Below, piece after piece: positions 17,166 to 33,112 of a stretch of 41,845 nucleotides of DNA. How positions within the stretch are numbered: the first letter of the stretch is position 1; each line of letters starts with the position of its first letter. A program made the position numbers and the translations under genes. A model generated the notes under the pieces. It made no database searches. It saw nothing but the letters and a program-made list of their open reading frames with translations, and was not told the origin of the DNA. The stretch is from Nocardia abscessus NBRC 100374 (GTDB lineage Bacteria > Actinomycetota > Actinomycetes > Mycobacteriales > Mycobacteriaceae), in contig NZ_BAFP01000076.1 in the NCBI RefSeq assembly GCF_000308455.1, forward strand, positions 1 through 41,845, in the 5' to 3' direction.

Positions 17166-17555
17166 CGCGGTCACCGACATTCAGCTCACTGGCCAGGCAC
17201 TGCAACACGCCGCGGCAGGTTTGGCCCGTATCCCGGCTGGCCCTGTACCGCCTTCGCCGACAACGACGCCTGACAGCCCTAGTCAGCAACCCACGGCACC
17301 GAGCCAGACTTCCGCAGCGCTGACCAGCAACGTTACGGGTATTGCCCCTTTCGCTCGTATCCCGGCAGGCTCCCTTGGTTGGTGTCGGACCAGAACACCG
17401 GGCCGAATCGCCCGGCGCTCGCTGTCGCTGACCAGATCGTGAAACTCGGGATCCTCCAATCCGCTGGTAGGCACCTGAAGCCGACCTACGAATCCCGCGC
17501 TTTACATACGTAATTCAGCAGGGATACCATCTGGTCCGATTCGGGCGAGCCGCCG
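17166..17555. other. Non-coding stretch between resolvase and PKS operon
   Basis: No convincing gene; a 73-codon open frame here is low-complexity. It contains a 15-base direct repeat with one mismatch, CGTATCCCGGCTGGC at 17227-17241 and CGTATCCCGGCAGGC at 17356-17370. The 3' end is noticeably AT-richer and holds the candidate PKS promoter. The end of the mobile element is expected here, but no inverted repeat was found. Confidence 0.5.
17501..17530 (+). promoter_or_regulatory. Candidate promoter of the PKS operon
   Basis: TTTACA at 17501-17506 and GATACC/TACCAT at 17523-17530, spaced 16-18 bases, sit in an AT-rich island about 75-95 bases before the likely PKS start. The overlapping TTAC-ATAC-GTAA small palindrome (17502-17513) could be an operator. 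It is the only promoter-like patch before a gene string with no further gaps. Confidence 0.35.
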
Positions 17556-20500
17556 GTGGGGCATCGGGATAAGCCACGAACTGGATTGTTGCTGGAGGTG
17601 GCTTTGCCAGTGTTGTCCTGGTCTATGGAATCTGTCCGGGACTGGCTCATAGCTAGAACCGCCGCCCTGAGCGGGCTGGATCCCGGTGCGATCGATGGAC
17701 GTGAGCCGTTTACCAGCTACGGGCTCGATTCATTGATGTTGACGGCGCTCGCCGACGAGTTGAGTGAGGCACGGGGGCACCCCGTGTCGCCAGTCCTGTT
17801 TTGGGCGCATCGGTCGCCGATCACTCTGGCGCGCAGGCTGACCGGAGCCGGCTCGACGCCACCGGTGCAGCGCGAAACGCCAGGTCAAGATCAGTCGATC
17901 GCGATCGTCGGTCTTTCTTGCCGGTTCCCTGGCGCTCCCGACGCGACGGCATTCTGGCGATTACTCAGCTCGGGTGCCGACGCGCTCACCGAACCGCCGG
18001 ATGGTCGATGGGGCCGCGACGGTCCGCCGCGCGGCGGGTTCCTCGACCGGATCGACGAGTTCGACCCGGAGTTCTTCGGTATATCTCCCCGGGAGGCTCC
18101 GCACGTCGACCCGCAGCAACGGCTCATGCTCGAACTGATGCAGGAAGCTCTCGATGACGCGGGCATTCCGCCAAGCGGTCTCGAAGGCAGCCGGACCGGA
18201 GTTTTCGTCGGTGCGATGTGGAGTGAGTACGGGGCGGGCATTCGCGCGGACCCCGACCTGGTCACCCAGCACACCTTGGCCGGAGGCGATCCGAGCATTA
18301 TTCCCGCCCGATTGTCCTACACGCTCGGTGCGCGCGGGCCGAGCCTTCAGGTGAACACCGCATGCTCGTCGTCACTGGTCGCGGTCCACCTCGCGGCCCA
18401 GAGCCTGCGTGAAGGCGAGTGCGATCTCGCGTTGGCCGGTGGCGTGAGCCTGATGCTGGCGCAGGACACGGTGCACGCGCTGTCCCGGCTCGGCGCGCTG
18501 GCACCAGACGGGCGGTCGAAGGCGTTCGACGCGCGTGCGGATGGATACGGCCGCGGTGAAGGTGGCGGCATGATCGTGCTCAAACCGCTCGATCAGGCAC
18601 TCGCCGACGGTGATCCGATTCACGGCGTGCTCAAGGGCAGCGCCGTGAACCACGACGGATTCAGTAACGGCCTGACGGCGCCGAGCCCGCTGGCCCAGGA
18701 ATCCTTGCTGCGTAGCGCTTATCGCCGAGCGGGGGTTGTGCCCGCCGAGGTCGGGTATCTCGAGGCGCACGGGACGGGAACGGCGCTCGGTGACCCGATC
18801 GAGGCAAGCGCGCTGGGCGCGGTGCTCGGCGCGGGCCGGTCTCGCGACCAACTGCTGCCGGTCGGTTCGGTCAAGAGCGCGATCGGCCATCTCGAACCTG
18901 CGGCCGGGATCGCCGGACTGATCAAGGTGTTGCTGGCGATGCGGCATCGCACCGTGCCGCCATGCGGCCAGTTCGAGGAAGCCAACCCGAATATCCCGTT
19001 CGATGAATGGGGTTTAAGGGTCCCTACGCGGGCGGAGCGGTGGCACGGCAACGCAGAAGGTCGCCTCGTCGCCGGGGTGAGCGCGTTCGGCTTCGGCGGT
19101 ACGAACTGCCATGTGGTCCTCGAGAGCGGTGATGACACTCCGGTCCACCTGCTGCCCCTTGCCGCGGGCACCGAAGACGGCCTCCGTGCCGCGGCGCGGG
19201 AGCTGGCGTCCACTCGGGACCTGCCGCCGATCGCCCGATTGTGCGCCGCCGCGTCGGTCGAGGCGGACGGCTCGCACCGGCTCGCACTGTCCGTTCGCGA
19301 CCGCGACGACATCGCCACGGGCACGGAGAAATTCCTCAGCGGCTGTGCCGGAGCCGGAATCAGCACCGGGATTATCGACAGCGACCGGCCGAGGATCACG
19401 TTTCTGTTCGGTGGCCAGGGTGCGCAGTGGACCGGGATGGGTGCGCGGTTGTTGCGTGAGCCCGCATTCCGGTCGGCGATCATGCGGTGCGAGACCGCAC
19501 TGCGCCCACACGTCGACTGGTCCCTCACCCAGCTGCTGACCTCGGCCGACGAGAGCTGGATCGAGCGCACTGAGCTGGTCCAGCCGGCGATCTTCGCGAT
19601 GCAACTCGCGCTGACCGACCTGTGGCGATCACAAGGAGTCGAGCCGGATGCCGTCGCCGGGATGAGCATGGGTGAAGTCGCCGCCGCGCACGTCGCCGGA
19701 GCGATCACTCTCGATGATGCCGCGCTGATCATGTGCAGGCGCAGCGCGATCGCCGGCGGGATGTCCGGCGACGGCGGAATGGCGGTACTCGACCTGTCCG
19801 CTGAGGAGACGACCGACCTGCTGTCCCGGCACGGTGGTGACGTATGGGTCGCAGGCTGTGCGAGCCCGGGATCCACGGTCATCTCCGGTGATCGAGCAGC
19901 AATCAAGGCGATACGGGACGAACTCGCCGCGCGCTCGGTCGCGTCGGCATGGATCAGGGTCGACTACGCCTCGCACAGTCCCTACGTCGACGAGGTGCTG
20001 CCTGACCTGCGGGCCACGCTCGCCGATCTGCGACCCGGCGAGACCCGGATACCGTTCTATTCCTCGGCCACCGGGGCACAGATGAAGGGCGCGCTGCTCG
20101 ATGCCGAGCACTGGGTGCGCACCGAACGCGAACCATGGCGATTCGACACCGTGATGGGACACTTACTCGCCGGGGGCCGCCAGATCTTCGTTGACGTCGA
20201 CCCGCATCCGATTCTCGCGTCTGTGGTCGAGCAGCACGGCGGCATGGTATTGCCGACATTGCGCCGTGCGGACCGCGACCGCTCGACCTTGATCGACTCA
20301 TTGGGCGCGCTGTACACCCTGGGCGCCGTCCAGCCGCCGAAGGACCAGGGCCGGACGGAGTTGCTGGTGCTCTCCGCCCGCTCTCGCGATTCCCTGCTGG
20401 CATCGGCGACCACGATGGCGCGCGAGCTCAGCGGTGACAACGACATCGCCCTGCGCGATCTGTGTTACACGGCCGCGGCGCGGCGGGACCACCACGAACA

Positions 20501-23500
20501 CCGGCTCGCGGTGACGGGTTCGTCTTCGAAGGAGCTGGCCGATGCATTGCGTGCCGCGGCTGCGGGGACCATGCCCGGCAACACGTGGATGGGCAGTGTG
20601 GCGCGCGGCGAGCGGCGAGCGATTGTATTCGTGTGCTCCGGCCAGGGTTCGCAATGGGCCGGTATGGGCCGAAACCTGTTGCGTGCCGAGCCGGTGTTTC
20701 GCGCGGCTGTCGAAGAGTGCGAGAAGTGGTTACGGCCGTTGACCACGTGGTCGCTGACGGCCGAGCTGACCGCGCCGGCGGAACGGAGCCGCCTCGACGA
20801 GACCGCGGTAGCGCAGCCTGCTCTGTTCGCTGTCCAGGTGGGGATCGCGCGGCTGTGGCAGGCATGGGGACTTGCGCCGGACGCGTTGATCGGCCACAGC
20901 GTCGGCGAAGTCACCGCCGCGTACCTGGCCGGGGCGCTGCCCCTCGCCGAAGCGGTCGAGGTGGTGTATCACCGGGGCCGGTTGATGCAGGCTGCGGCCG
21001 GAGAAGGTGGGATGGCTTCGGTGGAACTGCCCGCCGAGCGAGTGCGCGACCTGCTGAGCGCGTACCAGGGTGAGCTCACGATCGGCGCGATCAACGATCC
21101 CGATTCGACCGTCGTTTCCGGTGACGCCGCCGCCCTTGCCGACTTGCTCGGACGGCTGCGCGGCGAGGGGATCGCATGCCGTCAGCTCCGGGTCGGTTAC
21201 GCGTTCCACAGTGCGCGGATGAATCCGGCCGGGCGCGAATTGTCTCAGGTGCTCGGCTCGCTTACTCCGGGGCCGAACCGGTTGCCCGTCTACAGCACAG
21301 TCGCCGGGAAGCTCATCGATGATCAGCGATTCGACGCGGACTACTGGGTACGAAACGTGCGGGAGACAGTGCGGTTCGCGGACGCCATGAACGGCGCGAT
21401 CTCCGACGGGTACCGGGTTTTCCTGGAGATCGGGCCGCATCCGGTTCTGCTGGAGAACGTCCAGCGATGCCTTGCTGCCCGCCGGATCGACGGTCACGCC
21501 GTTGGTTCGCTGCGCAAGGGGGAGGACGAACGATCCGCGCTGCGCCGCGCGGCCGGCGCACTGTACGCCGGTGGCTGCAAGCCAGATTTCGCTCGGCTAC
21601 TCGAAACCGGCAGGGTCGTTCCGCTGCCCGCTTACCAGTGGCAACGGAAGCGATACTGGCTCGCGGCCGACCGACACACCGCGCTCGCCGTCGGCGACGA
21701 CCGGGGCCATCCGCTGCTCGGCACAGGCCTGATCTCGGCGGTAGAGCGGGGAACCCGCTACTGGCAACGCGCGCTCGACCCGGTAAGGCTGCCGTATCTC
21801 GCGGACCTCGCGGTGCGCGGGAACACCGTGACCTCGGCGGCTACGTTCGCCGAAATGGCATTGGTAGCGGGCGCCGAGGCGTACAGAACCAAGGACATCG
21901 CCGTCACCGACCTGGTGTTCGAGCGCATGCTGGAAGTGACCGCGGCAGCGGTGCCCACGACCCAGACGGTGATCAGCACACGGGAAGGACTGTTCCAGGT
22001 ATTCGGCCACCACGGTCCGGATTGGGTGCGGCACGCACTGGCCACCGTCGGGCCGGACACCGAAAAGCCGGATGTGCGCGAAGAGCCCGCACTGATTCGG
22101 CACCGCTGCACCGCGCACCGGGACCGGACAGAGCACTACCGCGCGCTGGCCGGGGCGGGCCTGGCAATCGGAGAGCACCTTCGTGGGGTATCGGAGCTGT
22201 GGTTCGGCCAGGAGGAAGTGCTGGCCCGGCTCGTACTGCCGGAGCAGCCACATGGTCGAGACACCGATTACCGCATCCACCCCTCGGTACTCGACGCCGG
22301 TCTGCAGGCGCTGATCGCCCTGTGCAACGGTTCGTCCGGAAGCAATGTGGTGACCGGGATCGGTCGGTTGCGAGTGCATCGGACACCGGCGGGCCCGGTA
22401 TGGGCACACGCCCGATCAGCGGGGTCGGGCGGCGACCTCTATCTGCTCGACGACGACGGCCGGGTACTGGTGGAGGCCGAGGGCGTGCGCCTGCGGCCGC
22501 TCAAAGATCCCGACCCGGTGGCGGATTGCCTGTACACGGTGGAATGGCGCGAACGAGCGGACCGACAACCGGCGCGAGATCGAGCCGGGTCGTGGATCGT
22601 GTTGGCGGGCGAGGATCGTCTCGGCGCCGAGCTCGCGGACGAGCTGAGGGCTCGAGGCAAGCAGTGTGAACTGGTGACCGCGCAGGGAACGGACCCGACC
22701 GGAACAGAGTCTCTACGGGCGGTTCTGACCGGATCGGCGCCGACCGGGGTGGTGCACATCGGAAGTCTCGGCAGCGCGAGCGTGCGGGGCGTGGCCGACG
22801 CGCTGGTCGGCATGGGCTGGCGCGATCAGCCACGGCTGTGGCTGGTGACCCGTGCCGCCCAGGCGGTCGGCGAGCACGTCTCGGCGGTGGATGTCGACCA
22901 GGCGTCGTTGTGGGGACTCGGCAGGGCGATCGGGCTCGACCATCCCGAGCTGTCGGTCACGCGGGTGGACCTTGCCGCGCAGACGACACCCGATGACGCG
23001 GCCACGCTGGTGACGGTCTTGCTCAGCGATGATCGGGAGACGGATGTCGCCCTGCGTCCCGGTGGCCGGTTCGTGGCCAGGCTGGTCCGCGCGCCGGACG
23101 TTGGTGAGCGAGTGGCGACGTTGCGGACGGACGGCGCATACCTGATCGTCGGCGCGGATGCCGCACTCGCGGAATCGTTTGCCAGGTGGATGGCCGACCG
23201 TGGTGCGCGCAACATCGTGATCCTGGACCGAGACGGCGCCATCGGGCCGATCAGCTTTCCGGGGGCACAGGTGTCGACCCTCGACACGTACCCGACCGAC
23301 GACCACGAGACGACCGGGCTGATCACCGAGATCGAGGCTGCGTGGGGCCCATTGCGCGGGCTCGTCCACGCCGCGGGCGAGGACAGCGCGTGGCGGTGGC
23401 ATCAACACACGCTCGATCGCGAGCTGGATCTCTTCGTTCTCTGCTCCTCGGTCGCCTCGTTGTTCGGGTCTCCGGGCGACTCGATAGGAAGCGCACGGTC

Positions 23501-24168
23501 GAACGCGATCGCATACCATCGCCGTGCCCGCGGCCTGCGTGCACTGAGCCTGCACCTCGCGCAGGCAGGCACGGCGACACACGGCATCGCCGATGCGTCC
23601 TCGGCAGATCTCGGGCGAGCGTTGGACCACGGGGTATGTGCGGATCTCGGTCAACTCGCGGTGATGAAGCTGAACCTCCGGCACTGGTTCGAATCGTTTC
23701 CCAGCGCGGCGGGGACACCGCTGTTCGATGAGATCGAGTCCCGTGCCTCGGGGATCACCACCGCGTTCGCCGACAGGCTGGCCGCGACCAGCGCCCCGAA
23801 ACGGGCAGGGTTGATCGAAGAGCACCTGATCGAACAGGTTGCCCTGACGCTGCAGCGAGATCCTCCGAGCCTGAGCCGGCAGTCGACGTTCCAGGACATG
23901 GGTATGGACTCGCTGATGGCGGTGGAGCTACGCAACCGGCTGGAATCGACGCTCGGCGTCCGGTTGTCCGTCGCGCTGGTCTTCACCTACTCGACCATCG
24001 CCGCGCTCGCCGAGTTCGTCGCGGACGAACTCGCCGTGACCGGCACTCCGGCCGGAGAACCGGAACCGGACGATCGGCCTTCCATGGCAGCGGACATTGA
24101 TCTGCTCTCCGACGAGGAAGCCGAGGCCATGCTGCTGGAGAGCATCCGGCTCGTCGAACAGGAACAAC

Positions 24169-24179
<11 letters not shown>
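17556..24179 (+). CDS. Type I PKS: ACP-KS-AT-AT-DH(inactive)-KR(inactive)-ACP
   Basis: 2207 residues counted from GTG 17556. GGAGG at 17594-17598 favours a start at TTG 17604 or GTG 17610. Order: ACP (Ser 59, GLDSL); KS about 113-525 (Cys 270 in TACSSS, HGTGT, SAIGH); AT1 about 612-900 (GMSMG, Ser 704; YASH at 804-807, a methylmalonyl-type motif); a second KS-AT linker; AT2 about 1020-1320 (GHSVG, Ser 1115; YAFH); DH about 1384-1640; KR-like about 1700-2070; ACP (Ser 2119). The DH motif HxxxGxxxxP reads L1418...G1422...S1427, so the catalytic His is lost. The KR lacks the GGLGGLG nucleotide loop and the Tyr of NYAAAN. The module should leave a keto group. The N-terminal ACP and tandem ATs suggest a loading plus first extension module. 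Confidence 0.93.
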
Positions 24180-29459
<5,280 letters not shown>

Positions 29460-29463
<4 letters not shown>

Positions 29464-32450
29464 CCGTCATCGACGAGGAAGGCTACCGCTCGCGTCTGGT
29501 GAAAGCTGCTTCCGCGCTGCGCAGCCTGGAGGCCGAGGTCGCGCGGCTGACGCGGCAGCAATCCGAACCTGTGGCCGTGATCGGCATGGGCTGCCGCTTC
29601 CCCGGCGGCGTCGACGACCCGGAATCATTCTGGACGTTGCTTTCCGACGGCGTCGACGCGGTGTCCCAGCGACCAGTTCGCGCCACTGACGATGCCGCGA
29701 GTACAGGCGCCTTTCTTTCCGCTGTCGACGGTTTCGACGCGGCGTTCTTCGGGATCTCGCCGAGGGAGGCAGCGGCGCTGGATCCGCAACATCGGCTGCT
29801 GCTCGAAGTCGCGTGGGAAGCGCTCGAAGATGCCGGCGTGGTGACCGAGCGGCTGGCCGGCAGCAGAACCGGTGTGTTCGTCGGCATGAGCAGCAATGAC
29901 TATCTGCTGCTCAGCGCCAGATCCGGCGCGATGGGCGCGTACGCGGGCACCGGAACTGCCCACTGTTTCGGTGCGGGCCGGTTGTCGTACCTGCTCGGAC
30001 TGCGTGGGCCGAGTCTCGCGGTGGACACCGCGTGCTCATCGTCGCTGGTTGCGGTCCACCTGGCGATCCGCAGCCTGCGGACAGGAGAGAGCTCGCTCGC
30101 GCTGGCCGGGGGAGTGAACCTCGTTCTCGACGAGTCGGTGACCCAGATGGTCGCCGATCTGCAGGCGCTGTCGCCGGACGGCCGGTGTCGCGCATTCGAC
30201 GCGCGTGCGAATGGGTTCGTCAGGGGCGAAGGTTGCGGCATCGTGGTGCTGAAGAGATTGTCCGACGCGCTCGCTGACGGTGATCGAGTGCTTGCTGTGC
30301 TGCGGGGTTCCTCGATGAACTCCGACGGTCGCTCGGCCGGACTGACCGCGCCGAACCCACTGGCGCAAAAGGACATGCTGCGTCAAGCGTTCGCCGATGC
30401 GCGTGTGCACCCCGCCGACATCGGATACCTGGAGACCCACGGCACCGGAACCGCGCTCGGGGACCCGATCGAGATCGAGGCATTGACCGAAGTTTTCGGC
30501 GAACCGGAGCCGGACAGCAGCGTTTGTGTGCTCGGCGCCGTCAAGACCAACATCGGGCATCTCGAAGCTGCCGCCGGGATCGCCGGATTGATCAAGACTG
30601 TACTAGCGTTGCGGAATGCGGAGATTCCCCGCAACCTGCACTTCAGCACCCTGAATCCGAGGATTTCCCTGACCGGAACACCATTCGCGATCCCGACGAC
30701 GGCCGTCGCATGGCCTGAGGGCGATCGAACACGGATCGCCGGCGTCAGTTCGTTCGGCATGAGCGGCACCAACGCGCATGTCGTCGTCACCGAAGCGCCG
30801 ACGCCTGAGCAGGTGCCACGGCGCGCCGGGCCGGTTGTGCTTCCGCTGTCGGCGCGCAGCCCGGTGGCACTGACCGAGCTGGCTTCGGCATACGCGAGTG
30901 TCCTCGAGCGGGGCAATGATCTGCACGACATAGCCTACACAGCAGGGGCACGGCGCGATCATCACGAGTGGCGAACCGCGGTGGTCGGCGAGTCCGGGGC
31001 CGAATTGGCCGAGAAGCTGCACGCCTTCGCACGAGACGGTGCCACCGCGGCACGAGCCGACGCACCGCCCGCGCTCACCTATGTCTTCTCCGGACAGGGC
31101 TCGCAGTGGATCGGCATGGGACGGCAATTGCAATCCAGCGAGCCGATCTTCGCCGCTGTGCTCGGTCAATGCGATGAGCTCATCGCGAAGAACGCATCGT
31201 TCTCGCTGCTCGCGGAGCTGGCCGCGCCACCGGACCGGTCGAGGTTGCAGCGCACCGAGATCGCCCAGCCCGCGCTGTTCGCCTTCCAGATCGCGCTGAC
31301 CGCCCTGCTGTCCTCATGGGGCGTCCGACCGGACGCGGTCATCGGGCACAGTGTCGGTGAAATCGCCGCAGCGCATGTCGCGGGTGCGTTGAGTCTCGCG
31401 GAAGCCGTCAGGATCGTGGTGTCGAGGGGCCGCATCATGGCGCGGGCAGCCGGTTCGGGGGCGATGGTCGCGGTCGAGCTCACCCACGAGAAGGTCGCGG
31501 CCTTGTTGTCGACGATCGATACTTCGGTCGCTGTGGCCGCGATCAACGACGACAGATCCGTCGTGCTGTCCGGCACGGTGGACGAACTGCACACCGTGCT
31601 CGGCCCACTCCAGCGACAAGGCGTTCGCTGCCGCCAGCTGCCGGTCGACTACGCGTTCCACTCGCCGTCGATGGCTCCGCTGGCCGTGGAACTCGCGCAG
31701 GAACTCGGCACGGTCGAGGCCGGCCGGACCGCGTGCCCTCTGTACAGCACGGCACGCGGAAACCGGATCGCCGGAAATGAATTGACCGGGGAATACTGGG
31801 CGGACAATGTCCGGCATCCGGTCCGGTTCGCCGAAGCCGTGCACGCTGCGGGCAGAGATGGGCAGCAGCTCTTCCTCGAGATAGCACCGCACTCTGTGCT
31901 CTCCGGTCATGTCGCGAACTGTGTCGGCGCGTCGGCGGCGATACCGACGCTGCGCAGGCAGCGCCCGGAAATGCGCAGCCTGCTGAACTCCGTCGCCGAC
32001 CTCTATACCGTGGGGTATCCAGTGGACTTCCGCGGCCTTTACCCGGATCGCCGCCCGGTGGTGTCGTTGCCACACTATCCGTGGCAGCGCAGGCGTTTCT
32101 GGCTCGAAACCCCGGAACCCCCGCGCGAAGAGGTCGCCGTCGAACCGGTGCATTGGCTCAAGGAGCTGATCGGGCTGCCGGATGGCGAGCGGGAGGCCGC
32201 GATCGAGTCAGCGGTACGCGCGGATGCGGCTGCCGTGCTCCAGTTGTCTTCGCCATCCGATGTCCCGGTCGACGGCGAGTTCATGGAACTGGGCATGGAT
32301 TCGCTGATGACCGTGCAACTGCGGCACGAACTGGCCGCGCGAACGGGCCTCGCGCTGCCATCCACCCTCGCCTTCGATCACCCGACCCCACGGGCGATCA
32401 CTCGATACTTGCTGAAGATGCTCGCGGAGCGCGAAGAGGATGGATCATGA
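29460..32450 (+). CDS. Type I PKS: KS-AT-ACP, no thioesterase
   Basis: 996 residues from GTG 29460, sharing GTGA with the stop of the previous PKS. An N-terminal docking coil (SALRSLEAEVARLTRQQ) precedes KS (Cys 192 in TACSSS, HGTGTALGDP, NIGHLEAAAG), AT (GHSVG, Ser 631; YAFH specificity motif) and a short linker to the ACP (GMDSLM, Ser 948). There are no reductive domains, so the last unit keeps its beta-keto group. The protein stops soon after the ACP, with no thioesterase, reductase or condensation domain. As the last PKS in the operon it should hand the chain to a separate releasing enzyme. Candidates in the window are the GNAT-like protein and the carnitine-acyltransferase-like protein. 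Confidence 0.95.
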
Positions 32451-33112
32451 TCAAGGTTTACGGGACAGCCACCAGCGCGTGTACGCACAAAGTGCTGATG
32501 GTGCTGGCGGAGAAGGATCAGCAAGCCGAGCTGGTCGAGGTGAGTGTTCTCAAAGGACACGACAAGTCGCCGGAACACCGGCGACGTCAGCCTTTCGGCG
32601 AGATTCCGGTACTCGAAGACGATGGGTTCCTGCTGTATGAATCGCGGGCGATCATCCGCTATCTCGATCAGCGACTGCCGGGCCCCGCGCTGACGCCGGA
32701 TGACCTCCAGCTGCGCGGGCTGATGGAACAGTGGATCAGCATCGAGCAAAGCTATGTCAGCGGCCCGGTGTGGGAACTGGTCCGTGGCGGCCCGGTCTAC
32801 GAGATCATCCGGAGCAGCCCCGCTGCTCCGCTGTTGCCGCCGCCGCCGGACCAGGACGCTATCGCCGCTGCCCGCGCCGCACTGACGACACCTTTCGACG
32901 TCGCGGACGCCACGCTGTCCGAGCAGGAGTTCCTCGCCGGTCCCGAGTTCTCACTCGCCGAGGTCACCTGGCTGCCCTACTTGCAATATCTGGTCGCCTC
33001 CAACGGCGCGGACCTGATCGAGGCGCGCCCGAACCTGGCGCGGTGGTGGCGGGAGATCAGTGGAAGGCCGACCTGGCTTCGAGTCGGCAAGGTGCTGGAG
33101 CGACCCGAATGA
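32447..33112 (+). CDS. Glutathione S-transferase-like protein in PKS operon
   Basis: 221 residues from ATG 32447, which overlaps the PKS stop as ATGA. The N-terminal thioredoxin-like half has the phi-class pattern ATSACTHKVLMVLAEK with the Ser/Thr that activates the thiol. It continues with PFGEIPVLEDDGFLLYESRAII, whose cis-Pro and ES residues bind glutathione in the family. The C-terminal half is the helical GST domain (FSLAEVTWLPYL). Known roles for such enzymes are thiol conjugation or cis-trans isomerisation of unsaturated carbonyl compounds. The PKS chain predicted here, with an enone-like unit, would be a suitable electrophile (inference). Nocardia-type actinobacteria are thought to rely on mycothiol, not glutathione, so the thiol used is uncertain. 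Confidence 0.88.
   Translation: MIKVYGTATSACTHKVLMVLAEKDQQAELVEVSVLKGHDKSPEHRRRQPFGEIPVLEDDGFLLYESRAIIRYLDQRLPGPALTPDDLQLRGLMEQWISIEQSYVSGPVWELVRGGPVYEIIRSSPAAPLLPPPPDQDAIAAARAALTTPFDVADATLSEQEFLAGPEFSLAEVTWLPYLQYLVASNGADLIEARPNLARWWREISGRPTWLRVGKVLERPE

Noticed and set aside
17221..17442. A 73-codon ORF between resolvase and PKS
   Set aside because: Pro/Ser/Thr-rich with an internal repeat that is a DNA direct repeat; no ribosome binding site and no recognisable protein pattern.
18719..19906. A 395-codon minus-strand frame within the first PKS
   Set aside because: Ser/Arg/Pro-rich shadow of the KS-AT region without any domain signature.
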